DNA of 64,000 nucleotides, from positions 26,001-90,000 of the forward strand of contig MCFG01000024.1 of assembly GCA_002104895.1 (NCBI GenBank), read 5' to 3'. Numbering within the stretch: the first letter of the stretch is position 1; every line of letters starts with the position of its first letter. The notes beneath the pieces are model-generated. The model had not been told where the DNA came from and did not search any database. It saw nothing but the letters and a program-made list of their open reading frames with translations. Shown in pieces: positions 1 through 12,401 of the stretch. Source of the DNA: Anaeromyces robustus. Taxonomy: Eukaryota; Neocallimastigomycota; Neocallimastigomycetes; Neocallimastigales; Neocallimastigaceae. The position numbers and the translations under genes are program-made.

Positions 1-53
1 TCATTAGGTGGTTCAATTACTTCACTATTACTATAATTTTTTATTATTCCCAT
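1..53 (-). CDS. LOR-family protein, N-terminus only (cut by window edge)
   Basis: Reading leftward from an ATG at 53-51, 17 complete codons stay open to the window edge and give MGIIKNYSNSEVIEPPN. This matches the opening of the other LOR proteins in the window: M, one or two hydrophobic residues, a Lys/Tyr stretch, then a Pro-containing segment before the first strand (compare MKLLKFYDKKSVEPTDHD at 47746). It has the same strand and an AT-rich leader like the LOR genes to its right. The body of the gene lies outside the window, so its integrity is unknown. A chance open stretch of this length is possible, but the positional match makes a further LOR copy the better reading. Confidence 0.6.
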   Translation of the reverse strand, partial: MGIIKNYSNSEVIEPPN

Positions 54-57
54 ATTT

Positions 58-136
58 TTATTTTATTTTATTTTATTTTATTTTATTTTATTTTATTTTA
101 TTTTATTTTATTTTATTTTATTTTATTTTATTTTTA
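58..136. repeat. (TTTTA)n microsatellite
   Basis: About 15 near-perfect copies of TTTTA lie directly upstream of the truncated LOR gene at the left edge. Confidence 0.95.
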
Positions 137-916
137 TTCTTTCTATATTACCAATGTGAAATAAACAAATAAATAAATAAATGTAAAAATAGAAATTTAA
201 AAAAAAAATAATTATTATCGTTATTATTATTTTTTATTTTTTATTAAATATTTAAAATTAATGAAATGATAAAATATAAACTTTTTGTTTTAATTATATT
301 TTAATTATTATTATTATTTTTTTTTTTTTTTAATTTTTTATATAATTATGGATAATCTAAAAAATAATTTATTTTTGTATGCATTATTATATATATTGAA
401 ATATATTATTACATATTATTTTATATATAATAATAAATTAATATTATATGATTAAATATATTTAACAATTCTGTTAAAATATATTAAAAATGACAATATA
501 AAAAAAAAAAAAAAAAAATGGCAGAGATAAACTTGACAACAGAAAACAAACACAAATAAACTATTAAAATTAAATAAATAAACATATTTATTTATTCATT
601 ATTTAATATATTTTTATATGTGATATAAATATTTTTAATATTTATTATATATATAGATATAATTTATTATAATATTATAGTAATAGTTTTTTTTAAGTAT
701 GGGTATAATATTTAATTGAATCGAAAAAAAAAATAGTTAAATAAAAAAAAAACAATAATATAAGTAAATAATGGTATTAATATTACATATAAATATAAGT
801 ATGTATGCGTTATTCTAAAAAAAAAAAATAAAAAAGATTTAAAAGTTTAATAGTTTATAGTTTTATAGTGTTTATAGTTGATTTTTTTCTTTTCTATATA
901 TTTCTTTAAATTATTT
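137..916. other. AT-rich intergenic stretch
   Basis: No open frame with protein-like composition is visible. The stretch holds A and T homopolymers and short AT palindromes. It would contain the 3' region of the LOR gene ending at 917 and the upstream region of the one starting at 53. Confidence 0.6.
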
Positions 917-1549
917 TTAATCATGATTTTCGTTTTTATATTCATCGAAGCAGATAGCAATAGCAACCATAAGTGCAGCATCAACACCAGGCGCTATTTG
1001 AAGATAATAATTTTCTCTATCAGTTAAAAGAAGTTTAGCATCTAATCTTTTAGAAACTTTTGCAATCATAGGAGCACCTTCCTTTTCATGACCATCAAAA
1101 ATACCACATGTAAAGCTAAAGAAGTCACATTTCATATCCAAATATTGAGTTTTTTCAGTAGCTTTATTATAATATTCAATAATAAATTTTTTGATACTAA
1201 TAAAACTCTTTTTATTAATAGAAGCAAGAAGAGATTTATCAGAATCATCAGCATAAATTTTAATATTTCCTTTTATAGTAAATATCGTATGTTGAATATT
1301 AAGAATAGGTTGACCATAAAGATCATATAAAATTTTTTTATCCCTTATAGAAAAGAGTTTACCTTTACATCTAAAATATTCAACACCAGAAGGATCTTTA
1401 ATTGAGAAATCATCACCAGAAAAGCAAAATATTTTTTCACGTAATATAAGAGTTAAAGGTTGTTGAAAAACAAAACGTTGATCTACACAAACAACATCCT
1501 TCTTTGGTTTTGAAATAGGATCATCATTATAACTTTTTAAAAATCTCAT
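917..1549 (-). CDS. LURP-one-related (LOR/DUF567) protein
   Basis: This is an intronless 210-aa protein of the LOR family. The fold is known from plants as a 12-stranded Tubby-like beta barrel around one hydrophobic C-terminal helix, related to phospholipid scramblases; the biochemical activity is unknown. Visible signatures are an early strand with FQQPLTLILRE (about 28-38), FSGDDFSIKD (43-52), YFRCKGK, then IRDKK..YDLYGQPILNI, CGIF.G.EKEGAPMI before the end, and the C-terminal IAPGVDAALMVAIAICFDEY. It has no signal peptide or extra domain, so a cytosolic, possibly membrane-associated protein is likely. It belongs with the genes at 47102 and 50684, which share the GDDFSIKD block. The ATG at 1549 is the only start giving the family N-terminus. 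Confidence 0.87.
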   Translation of the reverse strand: MRFLKSYNDDPISKPKKDVVCVDQRFVFQQPLTLILREKIFCFSGDDFSIKDPSGVEYFRCKGKLFSIRDKKILYDLYGQPILNIQHTIFTIKGNIKIYADDSDKSLLASINKKSFISIKKFIIEYYNKATEKTQYLDMKCDFFSFTCGIFDGHEKEGAPMIAKVSKRLDAKLLLTDRENYYLQIAPGVDAALMVAIAICFDEYKNENHD

Positions 1550-2235
1550 CTTTTTTTTTTATTATTATTAATTATTATAATATTGGTAAATCAATTAATA
1601 TAAATATATATTTTTCTTTAATAGGAAATATATTATAAATATTTTATATAAAATATATATATATATATTTTTATATATCTAATATTTTTTTATAATTAAA
1701 AGTTTTGTTTTATTCTTTTTTTGATTTTTTTTTTTTTGAAAAAAAAAAAACTCGATATATATAGTAAAAATTTGAATATTGTTTTTTTTTTTGAAAAATA
1801 ACAAAAACAAAACAGAAATTTTAATTGATTAAGAATGGTTTTAATTAAAATTTAAAAATGAATTATTAAAATGAAATCTTTTTTAAATTTTTAAATTAAA
1901 ACTTTAATTTTTATTAAATTATTTTTTTAAAAAAAAAAAACAAATAATAGTTAATAATAATAATAGTTAATAATAAATAATAGTTAATAATAATAATAGT
2001 ATTTTTTTTTTTCTTATTTTTATTTCTACTATTTTTTAATAAATTTTTTTTTAATATTTTTTAATTTACTATTTATAACTTTTTTTTTTCTCTTTTATAG
2101 TTTGTTAGTAAATCCTATTTTATAAAGATTGATAATTTAATTGATTATTTCAACAACAACTTTATATAATAAAAAAATTTAGTAAAATATCTATGACAAT
2201 TATAATTATTTAATATTTAATATTATTATGGCAGG

Positions 2236-2269
<34 letters not shown>

Positions 2270-3781
2270 AAATATAAAATATTTAAATAATATATAATAT
2301 TTAATAATAGTAAATTATTATAATTATTATATAAGTATAAAATATTAAAAAAAAAAAAATAAATAATCTTATTTAATAAATATTATTTAATTATTATATT
2401 CGAAATTATAATATTTAATATATTATTTTTTATTATTTTTTTTTATGTATTTTACTAAATTATAATTATTAAGATTATTTATTGTTTATATTGAAAAAAA
2501 AAAAATTTTTTTTTTAAAAGGCAGTTGTTTTCTTTTTCTTTTTCTCTTTTTTTTTTTTTTTTCTCCAAATCATATTTTAAGCCATAAACAAACTCACACA
2601 TCTTATAAAAAATAAAAATAAAATTATAAAACTTTTTAATATTTATTTATACAATCAATCAATCAAATTTATTATTCTTATTCTTATTTTTATTTTTTTT
2701 ACTACTTTTTTTTTTTTTTTTTAATATGAGATTCAGGCAGTAAAAAAAAACAGTGACCTTAATAAAAATATACACCAAATAAAAATAAAAAAACGAATCT
2801 ATTTTATGATTTTCTTAATCATAGGAAAAAAAACATGTTTTATTAATTAATAATAAATATATTTATATATATATTTATATATATATATTTATATATTTAT
2901 AATTTTTAGTTAATTAATGATTTTTTTTTTTGTTGTTGTTAAAAATAGTATGAATCAATAGAATATCATGACTGGTTAAAACAACGGCAGTAACTCAAGA
3001 GATTTTATTTTAATATATCTAATTAATTTATTATTTATTTTATTATATAGAACTGTTTTTTAAAATATTTTTGACATTATTTATGAAAATCTTTATGACA
3101 ATATTTATGACATTATTTATAATAATAATGAATTATGAATAATTTAGAAAAAGAAATAAAGTTAGAAAATTATTAAAATAATTTTTCTTTAATTATTTTT
3201 AATTATTTAATTATTTTTTTTTATCTTTATATCTTTATCTTTATCTTTACATGAATTTTCTTTCTTTTTTTTTTTTTTTTTTTTTTAAAAAAATGTTATT
3301 AAAAGTATAAATGAATAAATTGATATAAATTATATTATTATAAATAAAAACATATTATAATAAATAAATAAACAAAAATCAATAAATTGATTGTTTTATT
3401 ATTTATTTTAAATATTGTTTTTTTTTTTTTTTTTTTTTTTTTGTTATTAAAATTTATAAGTTATTTTAGACTTTTTATTTTTTTAAATTTATGAAAAAAA
3501 AATATTAAATATAGAAATTATTTATTATTTTTTTAGTATAATAACTCAAAGTAAAACTGTTATATAAAATATATATAATAATTTATTATATAATTTTAAT
3601 TAAAATGATATAGGATAAGAAGAAAAAAAAAACTTTGTTAAAGAAAAAAAAAAACATTTATATTTATTAATATTTATTCATATATAAAATGAAATTTTTA
3701 AAATTTTTCTATTTAGAGTTAGAGGGATTGTTTATTTAATATAAATTTTTATATTATATTACATATATTACATATACATAT

Positions 3782-3865
<84 letters not shown>

Positions 3866-4049
3866 TATAGATTTACTTGTTCATTAATTTTTATTTATTA
3901 TATAATTATTTTTTTTATTATTTTTGATAGTAAAAAGAAGATATTCATTAAAATCATCTATTATAAAAGTGACATAAATATATATGTGTAATATATATAT
4001 ATATTAAACAATAATTATATTAAAAATATATTTATTTATTTATTATTAA

Positions 4050-4081
<32 letters not shown>

Positions 4082-4117
4082 TATAAATTATTATTAATAA
4101 TTATTCCTTATAATATT
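1550..4117. other. Long AT-rich intergenic region with GGCAGT motifs
   Basis: No gene is visible in 2.6 kb. The stretch contains poly-T/poly-A runs, a (TTTA)n block at its right end, and several isolated GC-containing motifs of the form GGCAGT(T/A) near 2520, 2735 and 2985 on the plus strand, upstream of the minus-strand LOR gene ending at 1549. The motifs could be upstream regulatory sites, but nothing in the sequence proves this. Confidence 0.5.
3778..3864. repeat. (TTTA)n microsatellite
   Basis: About 21 copies of TTTA in tandem, in the intergenic region 3' of the LOR gene 4118-4762. Confidence 0.95.
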
Positions 4118-4762
4118 TTAATAATGATAATTGTCTTGATAATTTGTATCTTTTATTCTATAACTTCTTGTAGAAAAGTTCATTTCTGCAAATATAATTG
4201 CTAAAGCTACTATAAAAGTAATATCAATACCAGCTGCTATTTCAATTGAATATTCCTTATCACTATATGTTATAAAAGAATTTGAATCCATAATTTCTCT
4301 TATTTTACATATCATTGGTGCATTTTCAGATTCTTTTCCTTGAAAAATACCACAAGAACAATTAAATTTATCATTCATAACATTTAAAACTTCCATTTTA
4401 TCTATAGCCTTATTATGAAGTTCTACAAATTTACTATCAGATTGAACTGATCCAATAATATCACTTTCATCTTTTCCCATATAAAAAGATATATGTGGGA
4501 AAATTAATTTATTTCTTATATTTAATACTGGATTATTATCAACATCATAAATAACTTTTTTTTGACAAGATTTTTTACAAGTAAAATAGGTATTACCTTT
4601 TATACCTGTAATAGTGAAATCACATGAGGATGACCCATCTTTATCTAAATGTTGTTTTAAAAATAATGTTTTTGCATTTTCATAAATAAAATTATCACTT
4701 ACTGCAATAACTTTATTCTTTGGTTCACCTAATTTATATTCATCATAAGTTTTTATTTTCAT
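4118..4762 (-). CDS. LOR-family protein
   Basis: Intronless, 214 aa. It carries the family blocks in order: YENAKTLFLKQHL (strand 2 region), YDFTIT-like core, TYFTCKKS, YDVDNNPVLNIRN, CGIFQGKESENAPMIC and the C-terminal helix IEIAAGIDITFIVALAII. It shares the AAG(I/V)D variant and an IFAEMN/YFAEMN tail with its neighbour at 5987, so the two look like a recent sub-family pair. After the helix there is a basic-polar tail of about 20 residues (ending NYHY) that the GDDFSIKD-type members lack. The ATG at 4762 follows an AT-rich leader and aligns with other family starts. Function unknown. Confidence 0.85.
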   Translation of the reverse strand: MKIKTYDEYKLGEPKNKVIAVSDNFIYENAKTLFLKQHLDKDGSSSCDFTITGIKGNTYFTCKKSCQKKVIYDVDNNPVLNIRNKLIFPHISFYMGKDESDIIGSVQSDSKFVELHNKAIDKMEVLNVMNDKFNCSCGIFQGKESENAPMICKIREIMDSNSFITYSDKEYSIEIAAGIDITFIVALAIIFAEMNFSTRSYRIKDTNYQDNYHY

Positions 4763-5986
4763 TTTTTTTTTTTTCTTTCTTTATTTTTTCTTTATTTTTT
4801 TTATTATTTTTTTTTTTTAATAATTGATATATAAAAGTAAAAATAAAATTTCAATTTTTGAAATTAAAATTATCGAGAAATCAATAATTATATAATAATT
4901 AAATAAACAAATAAAATAAATTAATATTTATTAAATATTAAAAAATTCATTAAATAAAAATAATAAATTATATAGAATATGTGAAACATTATGAAATAAA
5001 TAGGCATGTTAAAATTATAAAGAAACCTATTGTATTAGATTTTATATAAAAGCCACAATGTATATACATACATGTAAATTTATCTTATGAAAATGAATTT
5101 TAACTTGGTTTATTATAGTGTTACACTATTAGATTATCTATATAAGCCACAATATAAACATATATATGTAAATTTATTATAAATTTAACTCTTGTGTTAT
5201 TTTTCATCTAACACAAAAAATCTGAACTTCTATAATATATAATATAATATAGTAAATAAAAAAAAGAAACAACGTTATTTATAAAATAATAATGATTTTA
5301 AAAGTAATATAAATTTATAATAATTCCATTTATTTTTTTTTTTATTTTATTGTATTTTTATTTATTATTTTATTTTTTTGTTTATATTTTATTTTAATTA
5401 TTTTATAATATTTTATTAGGTATATTTAATTAATATGAAATAAATCAAATTAATTATAGGTAGATTTTGGATAAATTATAATATATAATTATAATTTTTA
5501 AATATTGTTATTATAGATAAATTAAAGGTGGTTTTTTCTTTTTTTTTTTTTAAAAAAAAAAAAAATATTAAAAAAAATTAATAATAATTAAATTTTAATG
5601 TTCAATGAAATGTATCAAGTTTAATAATAATAAATATAAAAATATTTAAATTATTAATGTTTATATATAAAATTAAATATTTAATATATAACAGTTTTTG
5701 TTTTATGTAATAAAAACTATTATCACATTAAAAAAAAAATAACATTATCATTATGATTCGTTGATTTTTAACTTTATTATGATATTTCAATTTTTTTTTT
5801 TCAATGATTTATGTTCTCATTTTAATAAATTATATTATTTTATTATTATTGTTATTGTTGTTGTTATTGTTAATTATTGTGATTATTAAAAATTCAATTT
5901 ATTATTGATTCATTTACTACTTTTGTTAAAATATTTATTTTTAATTTAATTTAATTCTTTTTTTTTTAAATTTATTTATTTATTTA
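4763..5986. other. AT-rich spacer with a tandem duplication
   Basis: No gene is visible. The only structured part is a local duplication and a short hairpin at about 5030-5215, annotated separately. Confidence 0.5.
5034..5200. repeat. Imperfect tandem duplication (~75 bp x 2)
   Basis: Two similar blocks begin with TTAGATT, continue with TATATAA..GCCACAAT and CATATATATGTAAATTTAT-like segments; one is at about 5034-5108 and the other at about 5129-5198. Directly after them, TTGTGTTA and TAACACAA (about 5192-5215) form an 8-bp hairpin. It lies about 300-450 bp upstream of the LOR gene at 4762. Confidence 0.6.
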
Positions 5987-6640
5987 TTAACGAGTTAAAT
6001 CACTAAAATTTTTTCTATTTTTCCTTGAATGATAATTCATTTCAGCAAAATAAATAGCAAGAGCAATCATCAAAGTATTATCTACTCCAGCAGCAATTTC
6101 AATTATAAATTTTTTATTTAAATGAGTCATAAAAGAATTAGCATCCATCATTTCTCTTAATCGACAAATCATTGGAGCACCTTCTTTTTCTGTACCATAG
6201 AAAATACCTCCAGAACAATAATATTTATCACAATTCATATCTACAGTTTCAGTTTGTTCAGTAACTTGATTATAAAATTCAAATACACATTTTTCAGCTA
6301 CTGTAGAAGCTTTTGAATGACAAACAGCAAGAGTAGTTTTATCATCGTCACCTGCATGAACACTAATTTGTAAAGGAAAAGCTCGAATTTGAATATTAAA
6401 TAATATTTTATCATTAATATCATGAACTACTATTCTACTAGGAGAAGTTTTTAAACATTTAAAATATTCAACATCTTTATTATCTGTAACAACAAAATCA
6501 TATTTTGAAGTTTTAGGTTCTTCCAAAAATTGTTCTAAAAATAAAGTAACAGGTTGTTGAAAAGTAAAATTTTTATCATATGGTATAATACCATTAGGTG
6601 GATTACTTATTACTTTATTATCATAGGTTAATATTTTCAT
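5987..6640 (-). CDS. LOR-family protein
   Basis: Intronless, 217 aa, same strand as and 1.2 kb from its closest relative at 4118. Recognisable family blocks are FQQPVTLFLEQFLEE (about 27-41), YDFVVTDNKDVEYFKC, ISVHAGDDDKTTLAV, GGIFYGTEKEGAPMICRLREMMD and the helix IEIAAGVDNTLMIALAIYF. The C-terminal tail is basic (SRKNRKN), which could help binding to acidic membranes or nucleic acid, but this is inference only. The residue before the GIF block is Gly-Gly rather than the usual Cys-Gly. No introns, signal peptide or added domain. Confidence 0.86.
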   Translation of the reverse strand: MKILTYDNKVISNPPNGIIPYDKNFTFQQPVTLFLEQFLEEPKTSKYDFVVTDNKDVEYFKCLKTSPSRIVVHDINDKILFNIQIRAFPLQISVHAGDDDKTTLAVCHSKASTVAEKCVFEFYNQVTEQTETVDMNCDKYYCSGGIFYGTEKEGAPMICRLREMMDANSFMTHLNKKFIIEIAAGVDNTLMIALAIYFAEMNYHSRKNRKNFSDLTR

Positions 6641-6787
6641 TTTATTTTTATTTTTATTTATTATTTTTTTTTTTAATGAGAAATTTTAGATAATTAAAAC
6701 GAATGTATAAAATTTAAAAAAAAAAATTATTATTAAAAAATAAAAATTAAAAAAAATTTTTCCTAATTTTATTTTCTTTCTCTAAAT

Positions 6788-6935
<148 letters not shown>

Positions 6936-7220
6936 GGTTTGTTCTATTCATTATAAGATTAAAAAAATCTTTTAATAAATAATTCTATCATTTAATAAAT
7001 ACATTTTTAATAAATAAAATATCAGTAACTTTATTATCAAAAAATTATAATAATAATTAATGAAAAATTTTATTATAAAGATATAGGAATAATCAATAGA
7101 TAACTATATAAAAATTGCTTTAATATTCATAAATATTAAAACTATCAATGAAATGTTACTAAATATAAATAAATATGACATGAAAAACAACATGTATATA
7201 TACATATAATTTTAAATATC

Positions 7221-7257
<37 letters not shown>

Positions 7258-7420
7258 AATTAAGTATATTTCTTAATAATATTATTTTAATTATAATGAT
7301 AATAATAATTTAATTATTATATTAGCAAACAAACAAACAAACAAACAAACAAACAAACAAATAATAGAAATAAAATTTTTTGCTTTTTCATGATAAGCCT
7401 GAAGTATCTTTTCATATAGA

Positions 7421-7650
7421 TTATCCAATAATATTATTTTTACAGGGATATTCCTTTAATAATTTAATTATTACATTTTTAATATTTTTAGTAGTCGCTA
7501 ATAATGGATAGTCATTCCAGTTATTTTTTTTTTTTTATTTAATATTCAAAATAATATCACATTTTTAAATGGTATACTCCTCTAATAATTCAATCATTTC
7601 AGTATTATTATTTCTAGTAATCTCTAATAATGAATAATCAACCTTTACCA
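7421..7650 (-). pseudogene. Degraded ankyrin-repeat remnant
   Basis: Reading leftward, two short frames resemble the ankyrin repeats common in gut fungi. One, at about 7571-7645, reads VDYSLLEITRNNNTEMIELL and ends at TAA. The second, at about 7421-7522, reads NDYPLLATTKNIKNVIIKLL and ends at TAA. The Y-(S/P)-L-L start followed by N-x-x-x-V/M-I-x-L-L at repeat spacing is the ankyrin signature. The two are separated by a T-rich insertion, are in different frames and lack the usual loop residues. No start codon or flanking repeats survive. I read this as the relic of a larger ankyrin gene. Confidence 0.55.
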
Positions 7651-8114
7651 CTGTTTTTCAGTAAAGCTTGTATTTATAATATTTCTGTTTCGTGTAAATA
7701 CTTTTTTTTTTTTTTTTTTAACTTTTTAAATTTTATTATTTAAGATGTGGTTAATAAAAGATTAAATAAAAACTTAAAAATTAAGAATTTTAAATTAACG
7801 CCACATTATTTAAAATATTAAAAAAAAAAAATGTTACATATTTTAGCTTTAAGATGTTAAAAATTTAAATTAAAAGAAAACATATTCCTAGTGTATCCCA
7901 TACACAAATATTACATAGTAATTATTTCTTTTAAAATATTTTCATTTATTTCATCATAACTCTAAAAAATTATTGACAAATTTTATAATTAATGATAATT
8001 ATTGGTATATATTATTTTTATTTTTATTTTTTTTTATTATATTTTATAAAATAAAATAAAATAAATAATAGCTATATCTATTTATAATTTATAATTCTAT
8101 ATATATATATTATG

Positions 8115-8145
8115 TTTCTTAACTTTTCGAAAAAAAGTTAAGAAA
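8115..8145. terminator. Perfect 13-bp hairpin downstream of receptor gene
   Basis: TTTCTTAACTTTT (8115-8127) is followed after 5 bases by its exact reverse complement (8133-8145). It lies 210 bp beyond the stop of the receptor gene at 8355. It may lie in the 3' region, but eukaryotic polymerase II does not use such terminators, so the label is positional only. Confidence 0.35.
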
Positions 8146-8354
8146 TATAATATTATTAAATAAAATATTATTAATTATGAAATAAATTAGGTTAAATGGT
8201 AAATTATTATTACAAAATGTAAACATGTTAATTACTAATAATTTATTATATATTATTATATTATTATTATTGCTTGCTGTAATTAATTAATTAATATTCG
8301 TTTTTTTTTAAAAAATAAAAAAGAAAAGAAACTATTATACAAAAATTTTTAATT

Positions 8355-10363
8355 TTATTCTACTTGTTTAACTGGAGGAATATCATTCCTTCTAATAAAT
8401 CCAAGTACTATTCTTATACCAAAGAAAGCAATATAATTTGATATTACTAAACAAAAATTAAACATTTTACTTAAAATACAATAAATAATATAATTATCAA
8501 ATTTAAAAAATTTAAGAATAGCAATCATAATTATAGAAATGATATTAATATAAAGAGTTGAAATGGACATATGAATATCATTTTTGATTTCATTGGTATT
8601 CCATTCAAGAAAACTTATAAATCCAATTCCTAAGAAAATTAATGCTTTTATTCCTATATTTATATGAGCTATGACAATTGATGAAAAACCATTTAATTTA
8701 CATTGTTGATATATTTTACCATTTCCTGCTATAACTATTGTAACATTATCTGACGAACCAATTTTAATTAAAGTAAATAAAATATCACATAAAATGAGAA
8801 TAACCAGTAAAATATATCTATTTTTAGTAATTTTTTTTGTATAATCATTTTGATATTGTTCAGGTAAATTTTCAATTAATTTATAAAGGAAAGGAGTAAA
8901 AGTTAATGTAAATCCAATATAATATAAAAACATTTGTATAGTACATTTATAAGAAAGAATTTCTCCATAATCTGTGAAATTTAAAACGGTATGACATAAT
9001 ATACCCAATAAGATAATATACCAAAAATCCATGGGTAAAAATTGGAAGAATGGTTTAAATCGTTCTATCGTTAAAATTAAAAATGTTCCAATGATAATTA
9101 ATGAAACCATTAAAGTAAGAATAAATAAGATTATTCCATAGGAACTATTTTCACCATTTAATTTTATTTGACAAATAGAACTTAAATTATTCATATCATT
9201 TAATACTTCAGATGCTGTTTTATTTCCATTAGTAAATTCATAAACATATTTTCTAATCTTTGAAGAATATTCCGTATAATCTTTTCTATTAAAATTATAA
9301 TATGGAAAGAGTTGAAGATTTTTATAAAAATTACATTTTACAATAGAACAAACATCATCATCATCATATAAATCTTTTATTCCTGTATATATTTTCTTTT
9401 TTAAAATCATTTCTTTTTGTTCTTCTTTTGAAAACATAAATTCTAATACTTTAATAGATGCTAATATATTTTCTTTATCAGTATATTTAGTTATACCAAT
9501 ATCTAATCCTCCTATATTAGAAACAGATATCCCTTCTTTCCAACCGGGTAGTTCTGAAATTTCATATAATGGGTATAAATCTTCATAATTCCAATATTTT
9601 ATAAATATAGAATCACCAATATAAATAGTCTTAAAGATACTTTCATATCCTATTATTATTATTATGACGTTGATAATGAAGAAGAAGAAAAAGAAGAAGA
9701 AGATGATGATGATGATTATAATTATTAATATTTTGATTATGATTGTGATTATGATTATGATTATAATTTATTATAATTATTATTATTATTATTATATACA
9801 CATATATATAATATATAATATATAATAAAAATTTATTGTAATACCTGATGAAGCAACAGTTAATAATTTTTTATACATTTCTAGTGCATCAACTGCTTCT
9901 TGACTAGTTAAATCTGGATAATCCGAACTTATTGTTTTTCGATAAGAACCAAGCATTTCAGAAATGGTAACTGAACCTCCACTATCATCTTTTTTAATTT
10001 TTTTTTAAAAAAAAAATTAAAATATAATATTTAAAAAATTTTATTATATTTGTTAAAATAAAATTTATGTAATAAATGGTTGTTTAATAATTATAAAAAT
10101 AATAAAAAAAATTTTTTTTATTTATATAATTATTTTTTAATGTAAAAATGTTGAATTGATATATTTACCTCCAAATAGTCCAGTTAAACCTAATAAACTA
10201 GTATGACCTTTATTTCTTTCTTCTTCTAAAATATAATTAGTGGTATTCAATAATTCTTCCCATGTTTTTGGTATAGATTTATTATAATCTTTTAATAATT
10301 TTTTGTTTGAATATAATACTGTAAAAGATCTATTTATTGGCTTTTTAATATATTAAATTAATC

Positions 10364-10403
<40 letters not shown>

Positions 10404-11141
10404 TATAATAAACAAATTTCGAAAAAAAAATTAAAACAAAATAATTAATAAAAATTATTATTAATGATAAATATTGTGTATAAATAAAAAATTAAAATAA
10501 TATAATATAAATTCATTAAATTATTAAAAAAAAAAAAAAAAAAATAACAATAATAATTATAATAATAATAATATATTAATTAATTAATTACAAATCCAAT
10601 AAGTCTATTATTAATAATATTTGTTTCTCTAAATATTTCAGAATCATATAAATTAATTATATCTTTAGAAATATAATTATTTAAATCAAGTAAATGTTCA
10701 GAAAATTGAGGTGCATAAGGAAATGTATAAATATAAAGATCATATTTTCTAGATTTATTTTCTAATAATGATTGGATTGTAATTGTGTCACCAGTAGTAT
10801 GTACAGTTGAATTTTTTGATGTGAAAAGAGTTAAATCCAATGTTATATTTAAATTATTTTTTATAGAATAATCATTAAAATCATTAACTAATGTTGAAAC
10901 TACTCCATCATCAGAAACATCAATTGAGATAGCCTTAATATTAATGCTTTTAACAATTGCTTTTTTTTTTTTTTAAATAATAATGATAAATATTAAAAGA
11001 TATTTATATGTAAAAAAAAAACTATTATTATCATTTTTATTTTTTATATTATATTATAGATTATATTTATAATGTTATTTATTTATATTTACTTATAAAA
11101 AATAATAAAAAACAAGTTAATATATCATATATTTTCCTCAT
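8355..11141 (-). CDS. Class C-type seven-helix receptor with solute-binding-protein-like ectodomain (5 exons)
   Basis: Exons, read leftward: 11141-11093, 10959-10592, 10340-10169, 9988-9845, 9649-8355. All junctions are GT..AG with consistent phase and give 675 aa. The 49-bp first exon encodes a signal peptide (MRKIYDILTCFLLFFI..). Residues about 25-400 resemble a bacterial extracellular solute-binding protein: a mature start INIKAISIDVSDDGVV, a YDLYIYT..YAPQ segment, LIGFP|INRSFTVLYSNKK across an intron, W-E-E-L, and GISVSNIGGLDIGITK. Seven hydrophobic helices follow (about 416-659), with Cys480 at helix 3 and Cys561 in the second outer loop placed like the conserved class C disulfide. A short tail ends in PPVKQVE. 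The architecture suggests plasma-membrane sensing of an extracellular small molecule, perhaps a sugar or peptide; the ligand is not readable. It is similar in design to GABA-B/metabotropic glutamate receptors. Confidence 0.85.
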
Positions 11142-11688
11142 TTTTAAAAAAAAAATAATGAGAGAAAAAATTTCAATAAAAAAAAAATGTATATATATAT
11201 ATGTATATTAAAAAAATCAAAATAACAATGATAATTGTTATTTACTATCATGTCACTGTCACGACTCATCAGAAATTTATAATTATTATAATTTTTATTA
11301 TTATCTATTATTACTTATTAAAATAATTGTATCTAACTAAATCTAAGAATTACATCTTAGTCACATAACTAACTTCTTTAAAAACACAACACAATATAAC
11401 TTTAATTAATTATTATTTTATAATATCAACTATTAAATTTTAATACTTTGGAAAAAAAAATTTAATATATATATAATTCCATTAATTATAAAAATTCTAT
11501 TTATTAACCTTTTTATACATTGTACCATTATAAATATCTTTTCCTAACAATTAATAATGATATAATTTTTATTATTTTTCATAATAATAATAATAAAATT
11601 AATAAAGTTTATAATATCAAAAATTTAATCTCTGAATAATATATTATATCTTAATTTTAATAATTTAAAATAATTTTGACATTGACAT

Positions 11689-11736
<48 letters not shown>

Positions 11737-11771
11737 TATAAAAACAATTCATTTTAATAATTATAATAATT

Positions 11772-11811
<40 letters not shown>

Positions 11812-12362
11812 CCTAAGTGAAATGTAAATTAATATAAAAAAGTGTTAGTATAAAAGATGCATGATTATAATAATATCATAAACTATAATAAATAAAAAAA
11901 TTATTATAAAATAAAAATAATAATAAGTTATTATTTATTATATCTTTTAAAAGTATGTTATATATAGATATAAAAATATATAAATAAATTATATTATTCT
12001 TTATTATCAATTATTATCAATTATTATCAATTATTATCAATTATTATCAATTTTTATTATTTTAAATAGTATAAATATTATAAATTTTATAAATCAAATT
12101 ATTTTTTTATTTAAAAAAAAAAAAATAAGAAAAATTATTCAATAAACTTTTATTTATATTTTTTACTTGATCTTTTATTTTTATATTTTTATATTTTTAT
12201 ATTTTTATTTTTTTATTTTTATTTTTTTACAACCATTTTTAAAAGAAAAATTACTTTATCTTTATCATTATCTAATATTTAATAATAATAATAAAAAAAA
12301 AAAAAGTAGATTTAAAAAATATTGAAGTATAAATATTTTTTTATGAAACCTATATTAAAATG

Positions 12363-12401
<39 letters not shown>

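Noticed and set aside
1088-1330. Plus-strand frame of 80 codons
   Set aside because: Antisense shadow of the LOR gene 917-1549.
3778-3864. CRISPR-like array
   Set aside because: All tandem arrays in the window are simple microsatellites without unique spacers, and the DNA is eukaryotic.
8355-9437. A stand-alone 360-aa membrane protein starting at 9437
   Set aside because: The frame is open upstream to an acceptor at 9650 and joins four more exons that encode the ectodomain and signal peptide; the Met at 9437 is internal.
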